A stretch of 64,000 nt of DNA from Anodontia alba. Taxonomy: Eukaryota; Mollusca; Bivalvia; Lucinida; Lucinidae. A program made the position numbers and the translations under genes. Below, in pieces: positions 12,101-27,100 of the stretch. Below the pieces are notes generated by a model. It did no database searches. It was given only the letters and a program-made list of their open reading frames with translations, and was not told where the DNA came from. The stretch spans positions 41,407,219-41,471,218 of the forward strand of contig OZ024826.1 of NCBI GenBank assembly GCA_964016985.1. Reading direction: 5' to 3'. Position 1 is the first letter of the stretch, and each line of letters starts with the position of its first letter.

Positions 12101-15100
12101 TATATTCAGTGCTAATTTATATTTAGACAACAACTGTACAGATTATTCTACTGCCAGATTGGGTGTATTTACCTGTCAATGTATACCTGAGCCCAGTTGT
12201 TCAAAGCTAACGACATAGCTAGTTAACCATTTGTTAAAAAATTTACATCAAGTGATACGCAAATGTGCTGAAATGTGAGTAGCTTTTGAAGTGTTTATTA
12301 TACACTTAAAAGATCTTACAATTGCTGGCCAAACGTCGAAAACAGTACCATGCAGGGTTATGTTGTTTTTTTTTTGTTGTTGTTGTTGTTTTTGCATGAT
12401 GACTTATGTATTCTCATTTTCCAGACAATAGGATTTAACAGCTCATGCAAGTTGTCTACATTCATGAACTGTCAAACCTTATTTTCTGGAGAGAAAGAGA
12501 AAAAGAAATCCAAAATACCACCTGCTGACATTTTAACAAGTGTTAAATAAGATATGCATACTGTTCTTGCTGAAATAATGTGTTTGAATTGAATATTCTT
12601 TTTGAACTAAAGAGTGCTATTTTAGATGATAAATTGATGATTATGTCCCCAACTTCAAATAAGTTGGAGGGGGATATTGCTCTTTGGTTGTTTGTCAACT
12701 TGTCTTGTCTGCTAGATATCTGAAAACATGTTTTAGCTAGAGCCTTGAAATTTTGTATGCTTATTTGGGATGATGAGTACATAACCTGATTGAGTACATT
12801 ACTTGATTAAATAACTTTTGAACAAATTCCAAAAAAGTTTGCCAGGGTCATGACATTTTGTAGGGACAAGCCTATAGTCAGTGGAATAGTGTTTTACAAA
12901 GACACATTTTCTCTTTATTATGGAATTTAGGTAATTATGAGGTATTTTGTGACACTGTATGACTTTTTGTAATATTGAATTTATGATGTAGCATTTGTAT
13001 GTGTGAATGGTATTGGACTGATCTGAAAAGGATTTTTGTTTATACAAATATTCAAGGAAAAAAACAAAACAAAATGAGCACATAATAACCCTAAGTATTG
13101 GGATGGACAGGCCTGAGTAAACAGTGTACACCTTGATCAGATGCTGCCAAACATGGTATCTGATTAGGATCTAAGCTGTTTGTCATCCATCCACCAATAT
13201 TTTAGAAAGATCAAGCGGTAGTAGACTGGACTCTTTCGAATTTTAGGTAAGGAGTTAACGTTTTCTAACACTTCGGGTATATATGGGAGATCAGTTTGTT
13301 AAAAACTTTTCAGAATAAAGCAAAGTGACAAGTAAACTTTGGAGTGTACCATAATGACTAAGGTTTGGGACAGACAGTATTAGATGCCACAGAATGTGGT
13401 CTCTGATCAATTTTACACTGTATGTCACTAACTCAGTAGTTTTTAACACACTGTAGGTAGTATAATGGGTTTGTTCAAAGTTTAGGACAAGTGTGTTAGG
13501 GAGTTAAGGTGCCCCAAACTTTTGGATGAATATGATACATGTGAAAAAAATCTTTAGCATTATGAGATTACTTTTTAAAAGTTTTTATATTGAAAACATG
13601 GCTTGACATTTCATTCAAATTGTCTCCTTTGGAGACAATTTGAATGAAATGTCAAACCCTGTTTTAAAGAAAAAAATGAGGGAAAAAAATAAGTTTTGCC
13701 ATCTGCTGATGATGTCATAAATATTGATATAAACTAGCTATCTGTTCACAGTAAACACAGTAAACAGTAATTTTCCAAAGATAATCATAAATGAATATAG
13801 AAATAATGACAATGAATATATCTGAGTAATTACCACATTATTTCAGGAGTGATTTAGAATCTCTGCAGGAAAAAGTTATTGCTGAAAGAGAGAAATATCA
13901 GCAAACAGCACAGAGTAATGTTGCAATATCAGCGGTACCCGGCTTCAGTGTCAAGGACAAATTTGTCTTGAACAGGGAGGATGCAAGCTATACACTCAGC
14001 CTGGAGTTACAGATGCCTATTGATAATGTGTTACTACAGGTAGGAATCAGTAATGTCACAGGCTCAGTGGTACTCAATTTTTAGGTAAATGGATATTTTG
14101 GCACACTTTTTCAAAGTGAGACAACTCCAGCAGACAGGAATTTGCATCCTTTTCAAATAAAGGGCTACTCTTAACCGAAAAATGGCTTTAAGATTAGTAA
14201 CCCCCCTTCCCTCTTCCCCCCTCCCCTCCTCCTCCCCTGCCCCCTCCCCTCCCCCCCACCAGCTTCCACTTCAGGAATATATCAGGGTAGCTGATTTAGG
14301 TATACTGGTAAGGTACTGATATACGTCCGGTCCAAGTGCCTGTCTGGACCGATATCTTTATCCAGTCAGAAAGGTTTTCAATTTCGGAAAAAGAAAGAAG
14401 TCACTAGGGGCAAGGTCTGGTGAATAAGGAGGGTGAGGTAAAACTGTTATCTTCTCTTTTTGCAAAAAATTTGTAAAAATGGCAGATGTATGGGTTGGGG
14501 CATTATCCTGTAGAAGTCAGACATCTTTGAAACCCGTGAGTGGGCACCATTTCTGATAGTAGTTTTTCAGTTTCTTCATTACCCCAACTTTGTAGCATTT
14601 GCCAGTAATGCTTTTACCCTTTTGGTTTTAGTGTCACATGAAGCAGTTCACATGAAATGTATATGGCCTTAGACAATTTTAAATGGTGACCTGAGCAGAT
14701 AGTTTAGACTTAGACCATATGCTGCAAAACACAGCTTCTGATCAGGGTCTACTCTGTTCGCACTCATGCAGCAATATTTATGCCCCTACCATATAGTGTT
14801 ACCACTGTCCGTCCATCTCCATCAGCCTTGGAGATGGCCTTAGCTATTTGCATTTAAGTTTTTCAGGTGTTAGCAGTTTGCGTTCAAGTTTTTCAGGCGG
14901 GGGCATCTGTTGGACACAGTTCTAGTTTATCACATCAACAGGTAGTAAACTGTACTTGACTAATGTTTTGGACAGGTATAGTAAGGAGTTCAGGTGTTCC
15001 AATATTTGGGATAAATACTGTAGCTGTCATGTGTATTTTGCAGAGTGATGTCCCTATAGATCTTCTAGATGTAGAGAAGAATTCTGCTGTGGTCAGCTAC

Positions 15101-18100
15101 AGTGCCTGCTCTCCAGAGGTAAAATGTCAAATATTAGTACATATAGATTTTTAAGCAAACCTATAATTGTTACCATTGCTTTTATTATTTCAGCCACATG
15201 ATAGTGGCGGGTACTATGGTATCACGTTGCTGTCCGTGTGTCAGTCCATCCATCTGTCATCTGTCAGTCCATTTTCGTTTCTGGATGATAACTTGAGTAA
15301 ATATCTATAGATTTTTGCCAAACTTGGTATGTGCATTGGTATTGTGGAGATCTGGTTTGGGATTGTTAATGGGCAAATTTAGTCAATTTTTGACAGAGTT
15401 ATCTGCTGAGACATGAGACATGTCTGTATTTTCGTTTATGGACGATAACTTGAATAAATATCAATGGATTTTCACCAAACTTGGTATGTGCCTTGATATT
15501 GTGGAGATTGATTTGGCGTTGCTGATGGGCAAATGTCGTCAATTTTTAGCAGAGTTATCTTCCCGCAACAGGTCTGTATTTTCATTTTTGTACGATAACT
15601 TTAGTAAATGTCAATAGATTTTCACCAAACCTGGTATGTGCATTGATATTGTGGACATCTGCTTTTGAATTGCTAATGGGTTGGTTGATTTTTGACAGTT
15701 ATCTGCCAGCAATACATCTATAGTTTACTTTCAGGGCAATAACCTGAGTAAATCTCAATGGATTTTATTTGATGTATGAGCATCCTTATTTGGGGTTATG
15801 AATCAGTATGATCCGACAGTTGACCTAAAAGTAAATGTAGGTCACTGTGACCTATATTTCAGGTCCAGTGATTTAATGTTACATCTTATAGACAGTTTGA
15901 TATATGACTATCATAGTTTTTGGGATTATATGACCTACATTTCATAGCCCTTCGATTTTGTCTTATTTCTCCCACTGTTTGATGCCTAAGTGTCATATTT
16001 ACATATAATGACACAGTGTGACCCAAAATTTGACTTCAAAGTAAATATAAATCAGCATGATCTATATTTTATGGTCTAGTGATTTTGCTTAATATCTTCT
16101 AGATTATTTAATGGATTAACATCAGAGTTGGTATAATGGATCAATGTGACCATCAGATTGACCTATCACGTTATGTAGGTCAGTGACCTATATTTTGTGG
16201 TCCAGCGATTTAGCTTCATGTCTTGAAGACTGTTTACTCCAGAAAAAGTTGACTTGGGATGATAGATCAGTGTCACTCAGAGACTGACCTTGTAAAGTAT
16301 ATGTGGGTCAATGTCCTATTCATTGTCATTGACTTTAAAATATTTTATAATCGTAACAATGGCACAGGCCAGTGGTATTCGTGACTCTCTGGGCACTTAC
16401 TCTAGTTTGATATTACAGCACACATGACATTCTAGTCAATACGTTTAGAATGTGAGGGATAGGGTAAGAAAGTTTGACAATATCCCAAATGCAGTTAAGA
16501 GGAAGAAGATATGTTTCTCAACAGAATAGTCACTTGAGATGAAATGTGAGTTCAGTGAGGTAACATTTGATGGCATCCGAGGAAGCATGCAGCTTCAAGT
16601 AAGCATGCCAATAACAAGTTTATTTTACATGTAGATTAAATAGACTCCCCTACACTATATTGAAGAGCCCAATATATCAATTAATGGTACATCAGGCTAT
16701 GAGATTCTGATATTCCAAGAGAATAATGGCTAAACTATTTGCAAACAGTGGAGACCCTGATCAGACACTGTGTTCTGCATCATCTAATCTGGGCCTGTGC
16801 TGTTTGTCAGTTACCCTTTTAGGGGTCTCCAGACTACAATGGGTTAATCATTCAGTATTTATAGCTACATGTATAGAATAAGATGTATTGTCTCACATTG
16901 TATTTCACTTCTATTGAACATTAGGAGGGAAATTTTCTGTTAGCCACTTACCGCTGTCAGGCTAACACCACCCGTCTGGAACTGAAGATTCGCTCTATAG
17001 AGGGTCAGTATGGGACCATCCAAGCCTATGTAACCCCTCGGGTCCAGCCAAAGACCTGTAAAGTTCAGCAGTATCAGATCAAGCCATTGTCTCTTCATCA
17101 AAGAACACATGTATTTGATGAAAACAGGTGAGATAATTACTCTGCAATCTCCCAACAACAGCCACCCTTCAGAAGACACAACTTTGGCTGTTGTAGGCAG
17201 ATGGTTGATAGAGTTTACGTATGAGCCAGTGCATGACAAAACCTACGAGAAGACTTGTGAAGTGCATCCATGCAGTCTGATCAGAGTTTTCACTGATTAC
17301 ATGTGCCTTTTACAGCCTCCAGGTTATCCAAAGAGGGATGGACCATACTGGATGGATATATAGGCTGATCTGAGTCTTTGCTGGTCATGGAGGTCTTATT
17401 GTAGGTTTTGTCATGTGCTGGCTCATATGTAATGTACAGTGAAATGACACGTTGGATAATCAGAAAAAGTAGCTGTTGTTGGGAGGTGGCTGTTGTTGGG
17501 CGGTGGTTGTTCTTGGGAGGTTACCATTCTTGGAGTTCCTCTGTACCAAATTAAGGGGACTGGATAATCTTTGTAAATGTTTTTCTATTTCTGCCAAAGG
17601 AGAGGACCTTTTGTGAATTCTTGTTTGATTAACTGAACACTGATTTCCCTCAGAAAAGGAATATGTTCTATAAGGAAAGAATTTGCTCCCTGAGAGTAGA
17701 TCCCTTTATCAGAAGAGGACAAAAACAATTTTGACAGCATAGTCTACCCTGAAAGTGTACCTATTCTCCTTAACAGATATCATCCTATAGATGTTGTTTA
17801 CCATATTTTTTGTATATACCATATTTACCCTAAGTATTAGGACGCCTTATCTACTTTCCATACTTGACATAAAATTTGAAATATCTGTCTCAGTACTAAG
17901 GGTTATTAAGGTAATCAGAAAGACATGCCTGAGCGGACAGTTTAGACCAAGATCAAATTGCTGCTACACTTTTTGTCATTCACTCCAAATACTTCTGCAA
18001 ATTAGAAAGTTTCACTACATTTTATAGCATTAAAGTTTCACTGAGACCATTCCAATGACACACCACAATATATGTGTTCATTGAGAAATAAATATGAAAA

Positions 18101-21100
18101 ACTGTATAACTGTACAATTCATTACGAAAACATGCCTATTCAAATACATTGAAAATTTTACAACCAAAAACTGGCAAATTTTCGGATAAAAAATTCTAAT
18201 ATTTTTCATATTTCTGCTCAAAACATAGATTGTGGTTACTCGTTAGAACCGCCTCGGTGAGGCAGTTCTAACGAGTACCCACAATCTATGTTTTGAGCAG
18301 AAATAAGAAAAATAATGTAATGTATACCCCTGTAAACCCCAGTTTTACTATATAAAAGTGGGGTTTAAGGGGGTCAAAATTATATAGGCATTTTATTGTG
18401 ATGTTTATGGTCACCAAAGTGTGTGGTTATTGCTTAGCATGTTGGATGTTTTAGTAGACATTATTTAGAAATATTTTCCTTATTTTCTCAAGAAAATAGG
18501 GTTTGACATGATTTTGGATAAATTCTCTCCTAAGGAGACAAAGTAAGAAAAGTGTCAAGTCTCAAAGCCCCAAATAAGGGGGAATTTCCACATAATATTG
18601 TTCCTGTTTCTCCAGAAAAAAACAACATTTGTGGTGGGTGTCTAAAAACCCATAACATGTTTTCATGGAGAAATAAATATGAAAACCATCGGTACTTTTA
18701 GGTTGAAAAATGTGCCTTAGCTGGAGCTTTGAGATCAACAGAGCTTTGAAATCAATTGAATTTGCTCAGAAAGTTTAAAAGGTTTCGTAGGCAATTGAAT
18801 TACAAGCATAATACTTATACCTATCATTAGAAACCAGCTTGTTTCTTTCTGTGGTCCCCACAATATTTCATTAAATGACCTGTGGATATCCTCTTATCTT
18901 TGGCTCTGTAATTTCTCTTTCAGACATCACAACACATTAAAGTTGACAGGTCAATTTAGCCAGGCAGAGATGCACTCCTGGGTCTGTTTCTGTCTGCCAG
19001 AACTACCGGAAAAAGCGCCACCTGGAGATTTTGTACAGTTCCATTTCATGTCTACCTTCCTAGATACTCATCTGGAGTGCACATACAGGTATAGTTACAC
19101 AGCAGTGCAGTTTGTTGTGAAATGTATGCCATACTTTCTATTAAGGAGAAAGGCACACAAAATGCAATGTATGTCTTAAAATATTCAGCTTAAGAAAACA
19201 AGCAGATGGGTGCAGATTTGATTAAAAGTGGGTAAGAAATAAGAGAGACATTATAGAGTTCAAAATTATTATACCTATGACAATGGGTGCTGCCATTATT
19301 TAATAGGATATTTAATTTTTGTGAGGCACAAATAAAAAGCTGCCTGTTGATGGGAATATGCTGCTTGTGTGAGCTAATTTGTAGTGTACATGAAAATGAA
19401 TATATTTACAGGGATAAAGGAATAAAATATTTCAGGAGTGGTTTAACTTGTTACATATTTAATTCTTTCCCCACTAGTGGCAACTTTTTTCATCTGCTGA
19501 TGTCCTTTGCAAACTGTTTGGAGCCAGATCAGGCTTGACAAAAAGTCTGGGCCCAGTTGTTCAAAGCGTCATTAGCTTAACAAGCTTGTTAAGGGTCATT
19601 TCGTTAACTGTTTTAGCGGATTCAATATACATTATTTTGATATTTTTTTGCTGAAAAAATGTGAGTAGCTTTTGCATTGCAAAAGCTACTCACATTTTTT
19701 CAGCAAAAAATTTCAGCATATATGCATATCACTCAATTAAAATTTTAACAAATCATTAACTAACGACATCGTTAGTTTTGAACAACTTGGCCCAGGCTTG
19801 GTCTGGATTCAAACTGTTTGACACTCTGATGGTATTCCTGAATTTATTTTTTGAAAAAGTTAATTTAAAAAAAAAAAAAATCCACAGATGACAAAAAAAA
19901 AGCATGCAAAATTACTCAGCATGCAAAGAGTTAATTAGGTGGTTATGACATCACTAACACAAATATGGCAGTTTTTACAACCACTACCTCTAGATCTTCC
20001 AAGCCCAATAACTGTCTTATTTTTCTACTGATTTCCATAAAGTTTTCACCAAACTGCTCTTTGCATAGTGGGTAATTTTGCACCTTTTTTATCATCTTTG
20101 GATTTTTTTTCCCAAACAATTTGTCAGGAATACCATCAGAGTGTCAAACAGTGTTGGGCCTGATCTGGTTCCACATTGTTTGCAAAGGTTATCAGCAGAC
20201 GACAAAAGTTACCATAGTGGGAAAATAGTTAAAGGCGCTAATATGTTTAATTTCATGTGCATTTTCGTTTCATACCATGCCTTGCATTTGCCCCAGATAA
20301 TTGGACACAAAATGCCTAAGCAACCTGATCAACCTGCCCCTTTAGGAGCAGTTTGAGCAGGGTCTACATTGTTTCTCATTCAGTCACCTCTTTTTGAAGA
20401 CATCAGCAAATAGCTAAGTGAAGTTATTGGCAAATATGCATAAGCAAACAACGTAGACTCAGATTAAACTGCCCTAAAGGAGCTGCCCTGTTTGTCATTC
20501 AACTACCAACACTTTTTGAGACATCACTATGAAGTCAGCTTGATTTGTTCAAGTTAGAATAAATATGTCGCGTATGTATTTACGGTAAAAATGGTAAAGC
20601 ATCATGAAAACATGCCCATGTTGACCCCCTTAAACCCCACTTTTATATAGTAAAACTGGGGTTTACAGGGGTATAAATTATTTTTCTTATTTCTGCTCAA
20701 AAACATAGATTGTGGGTACCTCAATGAGGTGGTTCTAATGAGTATCCACAATTTATGTTTTGAGCAGAAATATAAAAAATATCCAGATTTTTATCTGAAA
20801 ATTTTCTTTTTTTTGGTGGTAAAATTTTCAGTATATTTTAATAGGCATGTTTTCGTAATGGGTCATTCAACTACTCTGCTTTTGACATATATTCAGAAAG
20901 TCTTTTTTGCTTGGCATTTAAATCTGAAGTAAATTACACAATAGGTTTGGCAAAAGTCACACAAATCATTATCTCAATATAATTGAAATATACAGTTACT
21001 CTCAATATCTCGACCTAGCTTATCTCAAATAACTGCTTATCGAAGTGAAAATCTAGCCCCTTTTTTTAACAAGAAATCTAACAACAGGTAACAAAATATT

Positions 21101-24100
21101 GTGGAAAAGAGGAGAAATTGCTCCTAAGGAGCAATTTCTCCTCTTTTCCACAATATTTTCAATATGTCTCTAAATTCAGGAGTCAAATTACATATTCATT
21201 TGTGAAATGTGGTTGTTTGATTTATTTTTTTTTCACAATTCTGCAAAATTGATATGTCAAGGCATGGATATCTCGAAGTATTTCTGAGTCCCTTAATGAG
21301 AGTCAATTGTAGTTGAATGACATGAGATGTTAGATCATAGCTCAACAACAGGCTTTGGTAGCCAGTTCTGTTAGTGGCAGCAAAGACCAGTATGAATGTG
21401 TAGGACAAGCCTGGGCCATTGCTATGTGCAGCTGACCCAAAAAGGGCTGCTCATTTGATAGCACTTAAAAGACTTATCACAACTGCAATATTCTGGGCCC
21501 ACTTGTACAAAACTAATGATATATCTTTAAAACTTTGATCATTAAATATGGCATATAAGCAAATATTTTTGCTGAAAAAAATGTAAGTAGCTTTTGCATT
21601 TGTAAAAGCTACTCACAGTTTTTCAGCAAAAATACCTGTGAATTAGATATTTTACTTACCAGAACAGTTATCATTTTGAGCACTAATGAGCTTGTTAAGC
21701 TAATGATGCTTTGAACAACTGGGCCCATATTTTTTTTTTTTTTTTTTTTTAAGAGAAAGTAGCAGATGATTCGCTTGAAATGGCAAGTCTTATTATTTTT
21801 TGAAAAATGAGTGAAAAAAATTGGAATATCATCTGCTGTAATTTTTTTTGCTTACCACTCTAAGAGTAAGACCATTTTGAACATTTCAGGAAAGGCGAAG
21901 CCATCTTCAGATCTGATAATATCTCAACCATATCAATTCTCAAAGATGTACTCACTAAGGAAGCGACAAAGAAAAAAGTCCGACTAGACATAACATATGG
22001 TAAGCCATTTTATACTTACAATAGTCCGAAGCTCTAGATGAGTAGTGTCAAGATGGAATGATTTTGTAATCTCTGAACATCCAATTGACATGATACAGAG
22101 CACCAGATCACATTACCATAGTAATATATATTTCTGGTTATTATGACAGGAGAATTTATTACCAAGAATGCAGTTAAAAGTATATAATTTTCAATGATTT
22201 TTGGTAAGATTAGTTCATTGCATTTTTCTGAGAGGAATGTTATGACTGAGCATCATGTCACAGAAAAGAATGGCACCAGCTATATTGCATTTTTTGCAGG
22301 TTTAATCTTTGATAATGATACAATACAAGCTACAAATGTGCAGTACTTTTCATCTTTCTTCCAACAAATAGGGCTTTTAGGGAAATGTAGGAAAAATATT
22401 TAGAATGTCACCTCAAATGAACCTTAATACTCCCTTGCAAATTCTACAGACAGCAAACTGTCAGATGATATTTTTCTAGGTTTTATACCCAGCCACATGA
22501 TAGAGGCAGGGCATTAGGGTTTCAGGTTGGTCATCTGTGCATCTGTCCATCGTACATTTGTCCGTATTTTGGATGATAACTTGAGTAAATATCAATGGAT
22601 TTTCGCCAAATTTGGTATGCACATTGATATTGTAAAGATCTGGTTTGAGATTGCTAATGGGCAAATTTTGTCAATTTTTGACAGAGTTATCTGCTGAGAC
22701 ATGAGACATGTCAGTATTTTCGTTTATGGACGATAACTTGAATAAATATCAATGGATATTTGCCAAACTTGGTGTGTGCATTGATATTATGGAGATCTGG
22801 TTTGGGATTGCTAATGGACAAATTTCGTCAATTTTTGACCAAGTTATCTGCCGAATACATGCATGTATTTTCCTTTCCGGACAATAACTTCAGTAAACTG
22901 AGGGTGTATTATGCTTATGGTGTTTTTATTCCCAGAAAATAGTGTTTAATATTTCATGGAAATTATTGCCGGAATTGTTTCATTTTTCCAGACAATAATG
23001 CAAATTGTCTGCTATTGAGACAGTTCTCATGAAATATCCAATCCCATTTTCATTACGAAAACATGCCTATTCAAATATATTGAAAGTTTCACCACCAAAA
23101 ACTGAAAGTTTTCAGATAAAAATTCTGATATTTTTCATATTTCTGCTCAAAACATAGATTGTGGGTACTCATTAGAACCGCCTCGCCAAGATGGTTCTAA
23201 CGAGTACCCACAATCTATGTTTTTGAGCAGAAATAAGAAAAATAATGTATACCCCTATAACCCCAGTTTTAATATATAAAAATGGGGTTTAAGGGGGTCA
23301 AAATTACATAGGTATGTATTTGTGATGTCTTGGAAAATAAGAAAGATATTTCAAAATGTCATTTGAAATTTTGACCATGTTTGTTAAGCAGTAAATATGT
23401 TAAACTGCTTGAAGTATGGTACCTTATGAGAAATCGAAACTATTGGGAAAACACAGAGTGAAAACCAGTCACATCCAAGCAGTCAAGCTGAAGCATATAT
23501 TTTCAGTGTAGGTGGTTGACATCCTGAGCTTTTTTTATTGTCTTTGTCTATCGATATTGCTCAGGAAGCACTTTATTAAAGGTCTTGGATTGGTCCAGTG
23601 CTATTTTCCATCGACTGCTCAGCCTATATAACCAAGTATTAGCTTTCACAAAAAAAGCTTGATCTATGCTTAGTACACTTTGTGTGCTCAGCTTAGACCA
23701 ATCTTTTTATGAAAGCTAATACTTGTAGTATCAAGTGATCAGTTAACTCCCTGACCTGTCCGCATGTTGGCTGATCTTGATCAGTTGTTTCTCAAATGAG
23801 TCATAAGCCAGGAAAAGGTATCTAGTGACATACATATGTATTAGTCAGCAAAGACCTAGGTCCATCTGCACAACTCTACTGGGTCTTTCATAGCTCTGGA
23901 TAAGAGGGGCTGGTCTGGTTCTTGAATGATTTGTCACACTTTGCATATTTTTCAAGGTGAATTGGGTTTCTCTTAAATGAAAAAAAAAAAAATCTTTTCT
24001 TTAAGAGTAGCTCACTTTGAGAAGGGAGACAAATACATAAAGCTCTGAGAGATCTGCCTTGGAGGTTTATTGTGTCACTTATGGTATCTTTTTGTGGTTA

Positions 24101-27100
24101 TTGTGAAATAGTGCAGATTTTGTCACAACATACTTCAGTTTGATAGCATTTTTTCAGACATTAATGATGACTCCATTCCTGACACTCTAAACCTCATCCA
24201 TCCAAAACTGGAATATCAGCTCTTACTGGCCAAGAAAGTACAGCTCATAGATGCTTTAAAGGTATGTACCGTAATACCATATACCTAAATATGAGGCTTT
24301 CAGTTTATAAAATTTTTTATGCTCAACTCAGCTGAGCATGAAATTTGTCCTGCTAATTAATCTCAGATTACTAGCAATTGCAAATTCTTTCTCAACAAAC
24401 ATAGCTGAGCATGAAAATTTCTCTGCTAATAGGGGATTTAAAAAGCCATGACACTTTTTTTTTCTTGCTTGTTTCCTTTGTCCCCACAAATTAAGCCTCA
24501 CATTTCTTGCTATTTTCGCTACATATTTCAGGGGAACATACATGTTGGTACATGTCACATAGACTTGCTGAATAGTATTAATTGATTTTTAAACTAGACA
24601 GCAAAGACCCATTAACATGGACTAGGCAGGAGATGCCCTGGCTGATCTGGTCCCAAGGTTATAAAACCTTTTTCATGCTAAACCCAGCTGAGCATGAAAT
24701 TTGTCCTGCTAATAAATCTACAATTACTGACAGTTGCAAATTCTTTCTTGCTAAACATAGCTGAGCATGAAAATTTCTCTGCTAATAAATATGAAAATGC
24801 CAACTATTGTTGGCATTTTCATATTTATTAGCTGAGAAAATTTCATGCTCAGCTGAGTTGAGCATGAAAAAAGTTTTATAACCTTGGGGCCTGAACATTC
24901 ATTGTGTGTAGATGCCCCAAAAACACCTTTTTTGCACAACATGGAAATAGAAGTTTTCTTTTTTCTGTTCAGGAGCTTCATGTACATGAGAATAGCCTTG
25001 ACTTCCTCTCACCAGAATATCGACAGATCCTTGATGAGGCAGATGAGTTGAAAGCTGAATTTAAACGACAGCCTTGTCACTTAGAACGTCTTTATGGTAA
25101 ACTTTTTAACTTACCACTCTCTACACTAATTCAGCATATGATGCATTTATAATATTTTCCCATAAGGTAGGATTTGACATATGCATGAAATGTCAAAAAA
25201 TTATTTTCTGTGAAAAATAAATAAAAATGCATTACAAAAACATGCCTATTCAAATATATTGAAAATTACACCACAAAAAACTGAAAGTTTTCAGATAAAA
25301 ATTCTAAATGTTTTTATATTTCTGCTCAAAACATAGATTATTGGTTCTCCTTTGAACTGCCTTGCTGAGGCAGTTCTAAAGTGTACCCAAAAATCTATAT
25401 TTTTGGGCAGAAATAAGAAAAATAATGTATACGCCTATAAACCTCAGTTTTAATATATGAAAGTTTGGTTTATGGGGGTTAAAATTATTTTGTTATGTTT
25501 TTGTGATGTTTTAAAAGTTTGTCTGCTTAACTTTTTACCCAGCATGCTGAATGTTTATCTAGTTGAATTATGGTTTCAATGTTAAACCTGTTAGAATTAT
25601 ATCTTTAAAGGTATGACATGTAGCTCAAGATCAGAGGAGTACATTCCTGTTCCCAGTAGGGAATAAGGTTCTCATGAGTGATTGCTCCTCATGCTAATTA
25701 TGCTTGTAGCAAAGATGATTGGGCATGAATAAATTTAAATCTTTGAACAAAAATATGTAACGCTGTGTGACCATAACCAAATAAAGTTAACCTTATTGCT
25801 GTTGGTTGTTTGTGCTGTCTTTTTTTGCCATAATATATTAGAAAAATAGATTTATTCACACTTAGTATGGTTTTGGCTGATGGTTGATATACAACATTTA
25901 CACTTCAAATTTTGTAAATTGCTTTTCTCCTGCTGATTGATGTACATTGAAACTTTGTTTCATGTTAGTTGCTTTTCTCCTGCTGATTGATGTACATTGA
26001 AACTTTGTTTCATGTTAGTTGCATTTCTCCTGCAGATTGATGTACGTTGAAACTTTGTTTCATGTTAGTTGCATTTCTCCTGCAGATTGATGTACATTGA
26101 AACTTTGTTTCTTGTTAACTGCATTTCTCCTGCAGATTGATATACATTGAAACTTTGTTTCATGTAAGTTGCTTTTCTCCTGCTGATTGATGTACATTGA
26201 AACTTTGTTTCATGTTAGTTGCTTTTCTCCTGCTGATTGATGTACATTGAAACTTTGTTTCATGTTAGTTGCATTTCTCCTGCAGATTGATGTACATTGA
26301 AACTTTGTTTCTTGTTAATTGCATTTCTCCTGCAGATTGATGTACATTGAAACTTTGTTTCTTGTTAATTGCTTTTCATCTGCTGATTGATGTACATTGA
26401 AACTTTGTTTCATGTTAGTTGCATTTCTCCTGCAGATTGATGTACATTGACACTTTGTTTCTTGTTAATTGCATTTCTCCTGCAGATTGATGTACATTGA
26501 AACTTTGTTTCTTGTTAATCGCTTTTCATCTGCTGATTGATGTACATTGAAACTTTGTTTCTTGTTAGTTGCATTTCTCCTGCAGATTGATGTACATTGA
26601 AACCTTGTTTCTTGTTAATTGCATTTCTCCTGCAGATTGATGTACATTGAAACTTTGTTTCTTGTTAATCGCTTTTCATCTGCTGATTGATGTACATTGA
26701 AACTTTGTTTCTTGTTAGTTGCATTTCTCCTGCAGATTGATGTACATTGAAACCTTGTTTCTTGTTAATTGCATTTCTCCTGCAGATTGATGTACATTGA
26801 AACTTTGTTTCTTGTTAATTGCTTTTCTTCTGCTGACTGATGTACATTGAAACTTTGTTTCTTGTTAATTGCATTTCTCCTGCAGATTGATGTACATTGA
26901 AACTTTGTTTCTTGTTAATTGCATTTCTCCTGCAGATTGATGTACATTGAAACTTTGTTTCTTGTAAATTGCTTTTCTTCTGCTGACTGATGTACATTGA
27001 AACTTTGTTTCCTGTTAATTGCATTTCTCCTGCAGATTGATGTACATTGAAACTTTGTTTCTTGTTAATTGCATTTCTCCTGCTGATAGATGTACATTGA

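Noticed and set aside
15420..15617. Frame with [13 protein letters not shown] repeats
   Set aside because: Derived from the 150-bp tandem repeat; the other units are broken in that frame.
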